Shown here: piece after piece, positions 1 through 9,142 of the stretch | How the letters are laid out: every line of letters starts with the position of its first letter | How positions within the stretch are numbered: position 1 is the stretch's first letter | Source of the DNA: Algibacter sp. L1A34 | GTDB taxonomy: Bacteria; Bacteroidota; Bacteroidia; Flavobacteriales; Flavobacteriaceae | Assembly: GCF_009796805.1 (NCBI RefSeq) | Contig: NZ_CP047029.1 | Span: 2,530,001 to 2,594,000 of the forward strand | DNA length: 64,000 nucleotides | Direction: 5' to 3' | Position numbers and translations under genes: made by a program | The notes under the pieces: model-generated | What the model was told of the DNA's origin: nothing | Databases searched by the model: none | What the model saw: only the letters and a program-made list of their open reading frames with translations

Positions 1-23
1 AAATAGCAGTGATATTATTATAT

Positions 24-58
24 AAAAAAAGTGATCAGCTTAGTTGATCACTTTTTTT
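24..58. terminator. Bidirectional intrinsic terminator downstream of metK
   Basis: A 7-bp stem GTGATCA/TGATCAC (31-37 and 45-51) is preceded by seven A and followed by seven T, so it can end transcription in both directions. On the minus strand it lies 26 bases after the metK stop codon. Confidence 0.85.
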
Positions 59-83
59 ATTATTTAAAGTTTACTCAGAGATA

Positions 84-1337
84 TTACAATCCGAAAGCAG
101 CTTTTACTTTATCTACATAATCTAATTTCTCCCAAGTAAATAATTCAACATCTAATGTTATTGATTCACCGTTTGGTTGTGAGAATGATTTAGTAACCGT
201 TTCATTTTTACGTCCCATGTGTCCGTATGCAGCGGTTTCGCTATATATAGGTGCTCTAAGTTTTAAACGCTCTTCGATAGCAAATGGACGCATATCGAAA
301 AGTTCTGAAACTTTTTCAGCTATTTCTCCGTCGGTCATATTAAAGGTACAAGTTCCGTAAGTATCTATAAAAATTCCCATAGGTTCAACAACACCAATAG
401 CATAACTAACTTGTACTAAAACTTCACTAGCAACACCTGCTGCTACTAAATTTTTAGCAATATGTCTTGTAGCATAAGCAGCACTTCTGTCTACTTTACT
501 TGGATCTTTTCCTGAGAAAGCACCGCCACCATGTGCGCCTTTACCACCGTAAGTATCTACAATAATTTTTCTACCAGTTAAACCAGTATCACCATGAGGT
601 CCACCAATAACAAATTTACCAGTAGGGTTTATATGATATTTAATATCGTTATTGAATAAATTCTGAATAGTTTCAGGTAAATCTGAAATTACGCGTGGAA
701 TTAAAATTTCAACAATATCTTTTCTGATTTTTGCAAGCATAATATCGTCGGCATCAAAATCATCATGTTGTGTAGAAACTACGATGGCATCAATACGTTG
801 TGGTACATTATCATCACTATATTCAATAGTTACTTGACTTTTAGAATCTGGTCTTAAGTAAGTAATATCTTTATTTTCGCGACGTAATTCTGCTAAAACT
901 TTTAAAATCCTGTGAGACAAATCTAAAGCTAATGGCATGAAATTTTCTGTTTCATTACTAGCATAACCAAACATCATACCTTGATCTCCTGCACCTTGTT
1001 CTTCTTTGGTTCCGCGATCTACACCTTGACTAATATCGTCTGATTGTTCGTGAATAGCGGAAAGTACGCCACACGAATTTCCATCAAACATATACTCTCC
1101 TTTAGTATATCCAATTTTATTGATAGTATCTCTAGCAATTTTTTGAACATCTAAATAAGTTGTTGATTTCACTTCACCAGCAAGTACTACTTGTCCAGTA
1201 GTAACAAGGGTTTCGCATGCTACTTTCGATTCGGTATCAAAAGCTAAAAAATTGTCGATTAACGCATCACTAATTTGATCCGCCACCTTATCTGGGTGTC
1301 CTTCAGAAACACTTTCTGAAGTAAATAAATAAGCCAT
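84..1337 (-). CDS. metK: S-adenosylmethionine synthase (methionine adenosyltransferase)
   Basis: Makes S-adenosylmethionine from methionine and ATP in the cytoplasm. At 417 aa it is slightly longer than E. coli MetK (384 aa). Visible signatures are HPDK (14-17, ATP-binding His), [12 protein letters not shown] (116-127, first family signature), [12 protein letters not shown] (246-257) and [16 protein letters not shown] (270-285, second signature). The start ATG at 1337 directly precedes the conserved [16 protein letters not shown]. The gene stands alone between a terminator and a 5' leader with a SAM-II-like riboswitch, so the product probably represses its own synthesis. No anomalies; identification is certain. 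Confidence 0.98.
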   Translation of the reverse strand: MAYLFTSESVSEGHPDKVADQISDALIDNFLAFDTESKVACETLVTTGQVVLAGEVKSTTYLDVQKIARDTINKIGYTKGEYMFDGNSCGVLSAIHEQSDDISQGVDRGTKEEQGAGDQGMMFGYASNETENFMPLALDLSHRILKVLAELRRENKDITYLRPDSKSQVTIEYSDDNVPQRIDAIVVSTQHDDFDADDIMLAKIRKDIVEILIPRVISDLPETIQNLFNNDIKYHINPTGKFVIGGPHGDTGLTGRKIIVDTYGGKGAHGGGAFSGKDPSKVDRSAAYATRHIAKNLVAAGVASEVLVQVSYAIGVVEPMGIFIDTYGTCTFNMTDGEIAEKVSELFDMRPFAIEERLKLRAPIYSETAAYGHMGRKNETVTKSFSQPNGESITLDVELFTWEKLDYVDKVKAAFGL

Positions 1338-1386
1338 ATTATATTATTTTATAGCAAGATTTGACGAAAACGTCGAAGGAAGTTTA

Positions 1387-1486
1387 CACTGCCTTTAGCA
1401 TTTTTATTTGTACTGAGTTCTTTTCAATTTGTTTTGAAAATTTATTTAGTACAAAGAGGTTGCAATCAGTCAAATCTTTCCTCTGT
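1387..1486 (-). ncRNA. SAM-II-type riboswitch, long-loop form, in the metK leader
   Basis: Read on the minus strand, stem P1 AGAGG/CCTCT (1480-1484 with 1455-1459) encloses GATTTGACTGATTGCAA. This matches the conserved SAM-II loop (GAUUUnAC..AUUGCAA). Downstream TGCTAAAGG (within 1387-1400) matches the conserved SAM-II 3' strand GCUAAA.GG. Between them is an extra hairpin (TTGTACT/AGTACAA at 1408-1414 and 1448-1454, inner stem 1421-1427/1434-1440), as in the long-loop SAM-II variants reported from Bacteroidota. Position, 5' to metK, fits SAM sensing. Family membership is by eye; a covariance-model search would settle it. Confidence 0.85.
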
Positions 1487-1498
1487 TATATGTGGCTG

Positions 1499-1506
1499 CA
1501 AAAATA
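1499..1506 (-). promoter_or_regulatory. metK promoter -7 box
   Basis: TATTTTTG on the minus strand matches the Bacteroidota -7 consensus TAnnTTTG. It would start RNA near 1492, just before the riboswitch. No clear -33 TTG is seen. Confidence 0.6.
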
Positions 1507-1638
1507 GAAAAATAAAAGGAATTGTTAATTCATTTAGACTTTTTTAACCTAAAATTTGCTTAATAATTTTTATTTATAAATATTTGAATAGATAAATTAA
1601 ACGTTTCTGATATAGAAGGAATTAATTTATAGTATTAC

Positions 1639-1695
1639 ATGAAGAATAAGTCCTTAATTAATGCTTCTATTAATGTTATTATGATTATTTCATAA
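1639..1695 (+). CDS. Putative ilv operon leader peptide (18 aa)
   Basis: A short ORF, MKNKSLINASINVIMIIS, opens 369 bases before ilvD. Six of its 18 residues are Ile and one each is Val and Leu, and the last seven before the final Ser read I-N-V-I-M-I-I. Such codon enrichment for the end products of the downstream operon is the mark of a ribosome-mediated attenuator. The stop codon overlaps AAGGCTT (1694-1700), which can pair with AAGCCTT at 1752-1758 or with AAGCCT at 1735-1740. Stalling at the Ile codons would cover AAGGCTT. The role is inferred from sequence and place; no homologue was searched. Confidence 0.65.
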   Translation: MKNKSLINASINVIMIIS

Positions 1696-1763
1696 GGCTT
1701 GTAAAACGGTTTTTAAAAATCTAAATATGTCAAAAAGCCTCCCTTTTATAGAAGCCTTTTTTT
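1694..1763 (+). promoter_or_regulatory. Candidate transcription attenuator of the ilv operon
   Basis: AAGGCTT (1694-1700) has two downstream complements, AAGCCT (1735-1740) and AAGCCTT (1752-1758). The second runs straight into seven T (1757-1763). A local hairpin AAAAAG...CTTTTT (1732-1737 with 1756-1761) is also possible. Two mutually exclusive folds just after an Ile-rich leader peptide, ending in a T-tract, are the layout of an attenuator. The exact terminator stem is not settled. The remaining leader to 2007 is AT-rich with a short direct repeat (ATCGAATTAAA, twice) and nothing else that I recognise. Confidence 0.5.
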
Positions 1764-2007
1764 ATTGTAAATTTTTCACTTTTTGGGCATAGTAAAAATA
1801 CTGAATTAAAATACTGATTTATAGTAAGTTAGCATGTGTTTTATGTTTGTGAATTTAACCGATAAATCGAATTAAAAATCGAATTAAAATCCTAATAAAT
1901 TAATTTCGATTATTATTTTAGATAATGAAGAGTTTTTAATGGAATTCACAATTTCATAAATTTTTAAAATAAAAATATAGTAAAAGATAAAATTATCCGC
2001 AACAAAA

Positions 2008-3696
2008 ATGAAGGAACTCAATAAACATAGTAGAAGGTTAACTCAAGATGAATCTCAACCAGCATCTCAAGCGATGTTATATGCGGTAGGATTGACCGAT
2101 GAGGATATGAAAAAAGCCCAAGTGGGCATTGCAAGTACAGGTTACGATGGTAACCCATGTAATATGCATTTAAATAATTTAGCTGCAGAAGTTAAAATAG
2201 AGTGTAAAATAGCCAATTTGGTTGGTTTGGGGTTTAATACTATTGGTGTTAGTGATGGTATTTCAATGGGAACTTCGGGTATGAATTACTCTTTAGCCTC
2301 TCGTGATATTATTGCAGATTCTATTGAAACGGTAATGAATGCTCAAAGTTATGATGCACTTGTTTCTGTTGTTGGTTGCGATAAAAATATGCCAGGAGCT
2401 GTTATAGCTATGTTACGCTTAAATCGTCCGTCAATTATGATGTATGGTGGTACGATAGCGTCAGGTAAATATAAAGGAAGAAAATTAAACATTGTTTCAG
2501 CTTTTGAGGCTTTAGGACAAAAAGTTGCAGGCGAAATTGGTGAAGAAGAATATAGAGATATTATAAAAAGTGCTATACCAGGAGCGGGAGCTTGTGGAGG
2601 AATGTATACAGCAAACACTATGGCTTCTGCAATAGAGTGTATGGGATTTGCATTACCTTATAATTCTTCTATTCCTGCTGAGAATCCAAATAAATTATCT
2701 GAAAGTGAGAGAACAGCTCTTGCTATAAAAAACCTTTTGGAGTTAGATTTAAAGCCTTTAGATATTATTACTAAAAAATCTATTGAAAATGCTATTGCAC
2801 TTGTAAACGCATTGGGTGGATCTACAAATGCTGTATTGCACTTTTTAGCAATTGCTCATGCTGCAGATATCGAATTTACATTAGAAGATTTTCAACGTGT
2901 TAGCGATAGAACGCCTTTAATAGCAGATTTAAAACCTAGTGGAAAATATTTAATGGAAGATGTTCATGGTGTTGGTGGAACTCCAGCTGTAATGAAATAT
3001 TTATTAGATAATGGTTATTTATACGGTGATTGTATGACGGTAACCGGAAAAACTTTAGCTGAAAATTTAAAAGATGTTGAAGCACTTTCGTTTGATGAAG
3101 ATAGTCAAGACGTTATATATCCAAAAGATAAAGCATTAAAATCTTCAGGGAACTTGCAAATCCTTTACGGGAACTTAGCAACGGAAGGTGCTGTAGCAAA
3201 AATATCAGGAAACGAAGGTTTATTATTTGAAGGAAAAGCTGTTGTTTACGATGGTGAGCAAGCTGCAAATACTGGGATTTCAAATGGAGAAGTAGAAAGA
3301 GGCGATGTTGTCGTTATTAGATATGTAGGTCCAAAAGGAGGTCCAGGAATGCCAGAAATGCTAAAACCAACCTCATTAATTATGGGAGCAGGTTTAGGTA
3401 AATCTGTTGCATTAATTACAGATGGTCGTTTTTCTGGAGGAACACACGGTTTTGTTGTTGGGCATATTACCCCAGAAGCACAAGAAGGCGGAACCATTGG
3501 TTTATTAAAAACTGGTGATAAAATAAAAATTAGTGCTGAAGATAATTCTATCAACGTATTACTTTCTGATGAAGAATTGGCAGAAAGAAAAACACAATGG
3601 GTTCAGCCAGAATTAAAACATACAAAAGGAATATTATATAAATATGCAAAATCTGTTGCATCGGCTTCTAAAGGCTGTGTAACGGATGCGTTTTAA
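2008..3696 (+). CDS. ilvD: Dihydroxy-acid dehydratase
   Basis: Third step of valine/isoleucine synthesis: dehydrates 2,3-dihydroxy-isovalerate and -methylvalerate to the 2-keto acids. 562 aa, the normal length. The three cysteines expected to hold the Fe-S cluster are at C51, C124 (GCDKNMPGA) and C196 ([15 protein letters not shown]). The C-terminal half has [11 protein letters not shown]. First gene of a five-gene run ilvD-B-N-C-A in one direction with short gaps (36 bases to ilvB), probably under the Ile-rich leader peptide at 1639-1695. Confidence 0.97.
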   Translation: MKELNKHSRRLTQDESQPASQAMLYAVGLTDEDMKKAQVGIASTGYDGNPCNMHLNNLAAEVKIECKIANLVGLGFNTIGVSDGISMGTSGMNYSLASRDIIADSIETVMNAQSYDALVSVVGCDKNMPGAVIAMLRLNRPSIMMYGGTIASGKYKGRKLNIVSAFEALGQKVAGEIGEEEYRDIIKSAIPGAGACGGMYTANTMASAIECMGFALPYNSSIPAENPNKLSESERTALAIKNLLELDLKPLDIITKKSIENAIALVNALGGSTNAVLHFLAIAHAADIEFTLEDFQRVSDRTPLIADLKPSGKYLMEDVHGVGGTPAVMKYLLDNGYLYGDCMTVTGKTLAENLKDVEALSFDEDSQDVIYPKDKALKSSGNLQILYGNLATEGAVAKISGNEGLLFEGKAVVYDGEQAANTGISNGEVERGDVVVIRYVGPKGGPGMPEMLKPTSLIMGAGLGKSVALITDGRFSGGTHGFVVGHITPEAQEGGTIGLLKTGDKIKISAEDNSINVLLSDEELAERKTQWVQPELKHTKGILYKYAKSVASASKGCVTDAF

Positions 3697-3732
3697 CAAA
3701 CGATTACAAGAGCAAGACGAAAATATATAGAG

Positions 3733-5469
3733 ATGAAAGACACTCAAACCATAGAAAAACAGGAAGGTAAGACGCAAGAGACTATGCGAATTACTGGTAG
3801 CGAGGCCATTATTCATTGCTTATTAGCCGAAGGAGTAGATATACTTTACGGTTATCCAGGTGGTGCAATTATGCCTGTTTACGACGAATTGTATAAATTT
3901 CAACACAAAATTCATCACGTGTTAACACGTCATGAACAAGGAGCTGCGCATGCAGCACAAGGTTATGCACGTATTTCAGGAAAAGTTGGGGTTGCTATGG
4001 CAACTTCAGGACCTGGTGCAACAAATTTAATAACAGGTATTGCTGATGCTCAAATAGATTCTACACCAATAGTGTGTATTACTGGGCAAGTCGCTTCGCA
4101 TTTGTTAGGTAGTGATGCTTTTCAGGAAACTGATATTGTTGGTATTTCTACACCAGTTACAAAATGGAATTGCCAAGTAACCAAAGCATCTCAAATTCCA
4201 GAAGCTATAGCTCAAGCATTTTATATTGCTAAGAGTGGGCGTCCGGGACCGGTTTTAGTAGATATTACTAAAGATGCTCAGTTGGAAGAATTCGATTTTA
4301 AATATGAAAAATGTACGGGAATAAGAAGTTATAATCCCATACCAAAAACAGATAAAGAAGCTGTTAAAGCTGCTGCAAAATTAATTAACGCAGCAAAAAA
4401 ACCAATGATTGTTTGGGGCCAAGGTGTTATTTTAGGTAAAGCCGAAGCAGAATTAAAAGCTGTAATTGAAAAAGCGGGAATTCCTTCAGCTTGGACCATT
4501 CTTGGAGCTTCAGCAGTACCAACTTCTCATCCATTAAATATTGGTATGGTTGGTATGCACGGTAATTATGCTCCTAATGTATTAACCAATGAATGCGATG
4601 TGTTAATTGCTATTGGTATGCGTTTTGATGATCGTGTTACAGGAAATTTAAAAACCTATGCAAAGCAAGCTAAAGTGATTCATTTTGAAATTGATCCTGC
4701 GGAGATTGATAAAAATGTAAAAACAGAAGTGGCTGTTTTGGGAAATTCTAAAGATAGTTTATCACAATTACTTCCTTTATTAAATGAAGCAAATCATGAG
4801 GCTTGGTTACAAGAATTTAAAGATTTGTATGCTATTGAGTTCGAAAAGGTTATTAAAGAAGATCTTTCGCCAAGTAAAGAAGGCTTAACCATGGGTGAAG
4901 TGATAAAACAGATAAATATTGAGACTAAAGGTAATGCTGCTATAGTTTCCGATGTTGGGCAACACCAAATGATTGCTTGTCGTTATGCCGATTTTAATAT
5001 CACAAAAAGTAATATTACTTCGGGTGGTTTAGGAACTATGGGCTTTGCTCTTCCAGCAGCTATTGGAGCTAAAATGGCAGCGCCAGATCGCGAGGTGGTT
5101 GCTATTATTGGTGATGGTGGTTTTCAAATGAATATTCAAGAATTAGGAACTATTTTTCAGCAAAAAACACCTGTTAAAATTGTAGTTTTAAATAACGAGT
5201 TTTTAGGAATGGTGCGCCAATGGCAACAGTTGTTTTTCGATAAGCGCTATGCATCAACGGAAATGACAAATCCTAACTTTGTGGCTATTGCAGAAGGCTA
5301 TTATATCAAAGCTAGGAAAGTTGAAAAACGTGAAGAGTTGGCAGATGCAGTAAAGGAAATGATTGAATCTAAAGAATCGTATTTCTTAGAAGTTTGCGTA
5401 GAGAAAGAAGGAAACGTTTTTCCAATGATTGAAACCGGAGCTTCAGTTTCAGATGTAAGATTGTGCTAA
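3733..5469 (+). CDS. ilvB: Acetolactate synthase, large (catalytic) subunit
   Basis: Condenses two pyruvates, or pyruvate and 2-oxobutyrate, to acetohydroxy acids using thiamine diphosphate. 578 aa. The N-terminal TPP-pyrimidine domain has GYPGGAIMP and the catalytic glutamate in RHEQGAAHAAQGYAR. The middle domain is the FAD-binding TPP-M fold. The C-terminal TPP/Mg-binding region has GDGGFQMNIQEL. A polar extension of about 17 residues precedes the conserved MRITGSEAI; an internal ATG at 3784 would remove it. The regulatory subunit ilvN follows 21 bases later. Confidence 0.97.
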   Translation: MKDTQTIEKQEGKTQETMRITGSEAIIHCLLAEGVDILYGYPGGAIMPVYDELYKFQHKIHHVLTRHEQGAAHAAQGYARISGKVGVAMATSGPGATNLITGIADAQIDSTPIVCITGQVASHLLGSDAFQETDIVGISTPVTKWNCQVTKASQIPEAIAQAFYIAKSGRPGPVLVDITKDAQLEEFDFKYEKCTGIRSYNPIPKTDKEAVKAAAKLINAAKKPMIVWGQGVILGKAEAELKAVIEKAGIPSAWTILGASAVPTSHPLNIGMVGMHGNYAPNVLTNECDVLIAIGMRFDDRVTGNLKTYAKQAKVIHFEIDPAEIDKNVKTEVAVLGNSKDSLSQLLPLLNEANHEAWLQEFKDLYAIEFEKVIKEDLSPSKEGLTMGEVIKQINIETKGNAAIVSDVGQHQMIACRYADFNITKSNITSGGLGTMGFALPAAIGAKMAAPDREVVAIIGDGGFQMNIQELGTIFQQKTPVKIVVLNNEFLGMVRQWQQLFFDKRYASTEMTNPNFVAIAEGYYIKARKVEKREELADAVKEMIESKESYFLEVCVEKEGNVFPMIETGASVSDVRLC

Positions 5470-5490
5470 TAAATTAAGATCTAAAATAAA

Positions 5491-6027
5491 ATGAATCAAG
5501 ATATACAATCATTTACGATTTCAATTTATACCGAAAATAATATCGGGTTATTAAATCGTATTTCAGCTATTTTTCAACGTAGACACATAAATATAGAAAG
5601 TTTAACAACTTCACAATCGGAAATTGATGGTGTAAATCGCTTTGTTATTGTTGTTAATATGTGCGAAGAACAAGCCATAAAAATTGTTAAACAAATAGAA
5701 AAACAAGTAGAAACTATTCGTGCATTTTATCATATTGAAGATGATACTATTTTTACAGAATCGAGTATGTTTAAAATAAGATCTGAATTATTGTTTAACG
5801 AACCTCAAATTCAGAATATTATAAAAGAAAGTTATGCTCGAATTGTAACCGTAAATAAAGATTTTTTCGTTTTAGAAAAATCTGGAAGACGTCTAGAAAT
5901 TGAAAATTTACGCAAGGAACTAAGTGTTTATGGCATTATGCAGTTTGTGCGTTCGGGAAGGATTGCAGTGACTAAAGAAGAAATGAAAGTAACAGAAGTG
6001 CTTAAAGCCTTCAATAATAAATACTAA
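5491..6027 (+). CDS. ilvN: Acetolactate synthase, small (regulatory) subunit
   Basis: 178 aa. An N-terminal ACT domain (about 8-80) shows the family core TENNIGLLNRISAIFQRRHI and SLTTSQSEIDGVNRFVIVV. The C-terminal half is the ALS-ss domain. It binds the large subunit and normally gives valine feedback inhibition and higher activity. Lies 21 bases after ilvB and 12 before ilvC, so it is translated as part of the same operon. Confidence 0.93.
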   Translation: MNQDIQSFTISIYTENNIGLLNRISAIFQRRHINIESLTTSQSEIDGVNRFVIVVNMCEEQAIKIVKQIEKQVETIRAFYHIEDDTIFTESSMFKIRSELLFNEPQIQNIIKESYARIVTVNKDFFVLEKSGRRLEIENLRKELSVYGIMQFVRSGRIAVTKEEMKVTEVLKAFNNKY

Positions 6028-6039
6028 TTAAATTATAAA

Positions 6040-7515
6040 ATGGGAAATTATTTTAACACCTTATCATTAAGAGATAAATTAAATCAATTATCTAAATGTA
6101 GATTTATGGACTCTTCGGAATTTGAAGATGGTGTAAATGCTTTAAAAGGTAAAAAAATTGTTATAGTAGGTTGTGGTGCACAAGGTTTAAATCAAGGATT
6201 GAATATGAGAGATTCTGGTTTAGATATTTCTTATACACTTCGTGACGCTGCCATTGCAGAAAAACGCCAATCTTTTTTAAATGCAAGCGATAATGGTTTT
6301 ACTGTTGGTACTTACCAAGAGTTAATTCCTACTGCAGATTTAGTATTAAACTTAACACCAGATAAACAACATACAAGTGTAGTAAAAGCGATAATGCCTT
6401 TAATGAAAAAAGGAGCAACATTATCTTATTCTCACGGTTTTAATATTGTTGAAGAAGGAACTCAAGTTCGTGAAGATTTAACAGTAATCATGGTAGCTCC
6501 AAAATGTCCAGGGACAGAAGTAAGAGAAGAATATAAAAGAGGATTTGGTGTACCAACTTTAATAGCGGTTCATGAAGAAAACGATCCAGAAGGAAAAGGT
6601 TGGGCACAAGCAAAAGCTTACGCTGCAGCAACTGGAGGTGATAAAGCAGGTGTTTTAGCATCTTCTTTTATTGCTGAAGTAAAGTCTGATTTAATGGGAG
6701 AGCAAACTATTTTATGTGGTTTACTTCAAACAGGATCTATCCTTTGTTTCGATAAAATGGTAGAAAAAGGAATCGATGCAGGTTATGCTTCTAAATTAAT
6801 TCAATATGGATGGGAAACTATTACAGAAGGTCTTAAATATGGTGGTATTACTAACATGATGGATCGTCTTTCTAATCCAGCAAAAATTAAAGCTTTTGAA
6901 CTTTCAGAAGAATTAAAAGATATAATGCGTCCATTATTCCAAAAACATATGGATGATATTATTGAAGGTCGTTTTTCTGCAGGTATGATGGCAGATTGGG
7001 CTAACGATGATAAAGATTTATTAGGGTGGAGAGCTGCAACTGCAGAAACTGCATTTGAAAAAACACCAGCTGGTGATGTTGAAATTTCTGAACAAGAATT
7101 TTATGATAATGGTGTATTAATGGTTGCTATGGTAAGAGCAGGTGTAGAATTAGCTTTTGAAGCTATGACAGATTCTGGAATTATCGAAGCATCGGCTTAT
7201 TATGAGTCTTTACACGAAACTCCACTTATAGCAAATACAATTGCAAGACGTAAATTATATGAAATGAACGCTGTAATTTCTGATACTGCTGAGTACGGAT
7301 GTTATTTATTCGATCACGCTTGTAAGCCTTTATTAGCAGATTTCATGAAAACTGTTGATACTGATATTATCGGAAAACCTTATGCTACTAGTAATGGTGC
7401 AGGTGTAGATAATGCTAAATTAATTGAAGTAAATGCTGCTTTAAGAAATCACCCAGTTGAAAAAGTTGGAACGTTCTTAAGAGCATCTATGACGGCTATG
7501 AAGCCAATAGTTTAA
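6040..7515 (+). CDS. ilvC: Ketol-acid reductoisomerase, class II (long form)
   Basis: NADPH-dependent isomerisation and reduction of acetohydroxy acids. At 491 aa it is the long class II form with a duplicated knotted C-terminal domain (E. coli type), not the ~330-aa class I form. The Rossmann motif [17 protein letters not shown] lies near residues 44-60 and [12 protein letters not shown] in the middle. Acidic Mg ligands sit in the two C-terminal repeats (around [11 protein letters not shown]). Fourth gene of the ilv run; two large hairpins separate it from ilvA. Confidence 0.97.
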   Translation: MGNYFNTLSLRDKLNQLSKCRFMDSSEFEDGVNALKGKKIVIVGCGAQGLNQGLNMRDSGLDISYTLRDAAIAEKRQSFLNASDNGFTVGTYQELIPTADLVLNLTPDKQHTSVVKAIMPLMKKGATLSYSHGFNIVEEGTQVREDLTVIMVAPKCPGTEVREEYKRGFGVPTLIAVHEENDPEGKGWAQAKAYAAATGGDKAGVLASSFIAEVKSDLMGEQTILCGLLQTGSILCFDKMVEKGIDAGYASKLIQYGWETITEGLKYGGITNMMDRLSNPAKIKAFELSEELKDIMRPLFQKHMDDIIEGRFSAGMMADWANDDKDLLGWRAATAETAFEKTPAGDVEISEQEFYDNGVLMVAMVRAGVELAFEAMTDSGIIEASAYYESLHETPLIANTIARRKLYEMNAVISDTAEYGCYLFDHACKPLLADFMKTVDTDIIGKPYATSNGAGVDNAKLIEVNAALRNHPVEKVGTFLRASMTAMKPIV

Positions 7516-7534
7516 GGATTTAAATAAATATTTT

Positions 7535-7568
7535 AGACCTGTCAAGTTTTTATTAACTTGACAGGTCT
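7535..7568 (+). terminator. Hairpin after ilvC
   Basis: A perfect 13-bp stem AGACCTGTCAAGT/ACTTGACAGGTCT (7535-7547 and 7556-7568) with an 8-base loop sits 20 bases after the ilvC stop. No T-tract follows, so it may protect the mRNA end, or end transcription only partly, rather than act as a strong terminator. Confidence 0.55.
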
Positions 7569-7581
7569 TGTTAAATAAAAC

Positions 7582-7612
7582 AACCTGTAAGATTTCGTAA
7601 ATCTTGCTGGTT
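7582..7612 (+). repeat. Second hairpin between ilvC and ilvA
   Basis: AACC-T-GTAAGATTT, loop CGT, AAATCTTGC-T-GGTT forms a 13-pair stem with one T-T mismatch and one G-T pair. It begins with AACCTGT, resembling the ACCTGTCAAG of the preceding hairpin, which suggests two related units of one intergenic hairpin family. It ends 18 bases before ilvA. Confidence 0.5.
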
Positions 7613-7629
7613 ACTAAAATTAAAAATTA

Positions 7630-8889
7630 ATGAAGGAGATCACTTACTTTCCTAGTATTAATAATATAAAGCGAGCTGCTGATACTATAAAAAAAGTGTC
7701 GGCAGTTACGCCTTTAGGGCAAAGCCTTCGTCTTTCAGAAAATTTTGAAGCTAATATTTTTTTAAAACGAGAAGATTTACAGCAAGTACGCTCGTATAAA
7801 ATACGTGGTGCTTATAATAAAATAAGTTCTCTAACTCAAGAGGAAGCTCAAAATGGAGTAGTTTGTGCTAGTGCAGGAAACCATGCGCAAGGTGTGGCTT
7901 TATCTTGTAAATTACTTAAAATCAAAGGCACTATTTATATGCCTACACCAACGCCAAATCAGAAAATAGAACAAGTTAAAATGTTTGGTGGCGATTTTAT
8001 CAATATTAAACTCGAAGGAGATACGTTTGATGATGCCAACAATGCCGCAGCTGAAGAATGTACAGCATTAGGTAAGAGCTTTATTCACCCTTTTAATGAT
8101 GAAAAAGTTATTGAAGGTCAAGGTACTGTTGGACTTGAAATTTTAGAACAAGCCACAGAACCTATAGATTATGTGTTTATAGCTGTTGGAGGTGGCGGAT
8201 TGGCATCTGGTTTATCAACTGTTTTTAAAGAACTTTCTCCAAATACTAAAATTATTGGTGTGGAACCAGAAGGTGCGCCATCGATGACCACTTCAATCAA
8301 AAATAATAAGAACACTGAAATCCAGACTATAGAAAAATTTGTTGATGGCGCAGCGGTAAAACGAGTAGGCGACTTAACCTTTGCAATCTGTAAAGAAAAT
8401 TTACATGCCATGATAACTGTTCCGGAAGGTAAAGTGTGCCAAACAATCTTAGAACTTTATAACAAGGATGCTATTGTGGTAGAACCTGCTGGAGCTTTAA
8501 GTATATCTGCATTAGATTTTTATGCAGAAGAAATAAAAGGAAAAAACGTAGTTTGTGTAGTTTCTGGGAGTAATAATGATATAACCCGAACAGCAGAAAT
8601 AAAAGAACGTGCCTTGCTGTATGCTAATTTAAAGCATTATTTTATTGTGAAATTTCCGCAAAGAGCTGGAGCTTTAAAAGAATTTGTTGTTGAAATTTTA
8701 GGACCAGACGATGATATTACACATTTTCAATACGCTAAAAAAACAAATCGTGAAAACGGTTCGGCTGTAGTTGGTATTGTGCTTAAATCTGCAAAAGATT
8801 TAGAACCGCTTATAGCCAAAATGAAAGAACGAAATTTCTTTGGAGATTACTTAAATGATAAGCCCGATTTATTTCAGTTTTTAGTGTAG
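7630..8889 (+). CDS. ilvA: Threonine ammonia-lyase (threonine dehydratase), biosynthetic
   Basis: Converts threonine to 2-oxobutyrate, the first committed step to isoleucine. 419 aa. The PLP lysine is K57 in RSYKIRGAY; the glycine-rich phosphate loop is VGGGGLASG near residue 186. The C-terminal 85 residues form one ACT-like regulatory unit (FPQRAGALKEFV), so the enzyme probably responds to isoleucine, but with a single rather than a double regulatory repeat. Last gene of the ilv cluster. Confidence 0.94.
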   Translation: MKEITYFPSINNIKRAADTIKKVSAVTPLGQSLRLSENFEANIFLKREDLQQVRSYKIRGAYNKISSLTQEEAQNGVVCASAGNHAQGVALSCKLLKIKGTIYMPTPTPNQKIEQVKMFGGDFINIKLEGDTFDDANNAAAEECTALGKSFIHPFNDEKVIEGQGTVGLEILEQATEPIDYVFIAVGGGGLASGLSTVFKELSPNTKIIGVEPEGAPSMTTSIKNNKNTEIQTIEKFVDGAAVKRVGDLTFAICKENLHAMITVPEGKVCQTILELYNKDAIVVEPAGALSISALDFYAEEIKGKNVVCVVSGSNNDITRTAEIKERALLYANLKHYFIVKFPQRAGALKEFVVEILGPDDDITHFQYAKKTNRENGSAVVGIVLKSAKDLEPLIAKMKERNFFGDYLNDKPDLFQFLV

Positions 8890-8998
8890 TTTCAAATTTT
8901 ATAAAACATAATTTCAAATTCTTTTTAATTTCCCGTTTATTATATAGGTTTTAAGATATTTTTTGAGGTATCGTAGTTTTATAATTTATATTTTAACG

Positions 8999-9008
8999 CA
9001 AACGTTTG
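8999..9008. promoter_or_regulatory. LacI-family-like palindrome upstream of gapN
   Basis: CAAACGTTTG is a perfect 10-bp palindrome within CGCAAACGTTTGAG, the style of LacI/GalR-family operators. It lies 135 bases before the likely gapN start. No LacI regulator gene is in the window. Only the sequence match supports it. Confidence 0.3.
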
Positions 9009-9142
9009 AGTTGTAAGTATCTTATTTCGTTCTAATTAATATATTAATAATACTGTATTTTTTAGTAGATTGGAGCTGTTTTGTTCTCATTTCGATGAGA
9101 ATATTAATACCTTTACTTTACTACAAAATACAATATTTTAAT

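Noticed and set aside
1387-1486. SAM-I (S-box) riboswitch
   Set aside because: The four-way-junction sequences of SAM-I are missing; the short P1, GATTTnAC..ATTGCAA loop and GCTAAA strand fit SAM-II instead.
3246-3554. 102-aa minus-strand frame inside ilvD
   Set aside because: Antisense shadow of a conserved enzyme with no promoter or domain of its own.
9095-9142. Longer gapN start
   Set aside because: The 16 extra residues are not ALDH-like and the ATG is part of a hairpin (TTCTCAT/ATGAGAA, 9084-9101); the ATG at 9143 is preferred.
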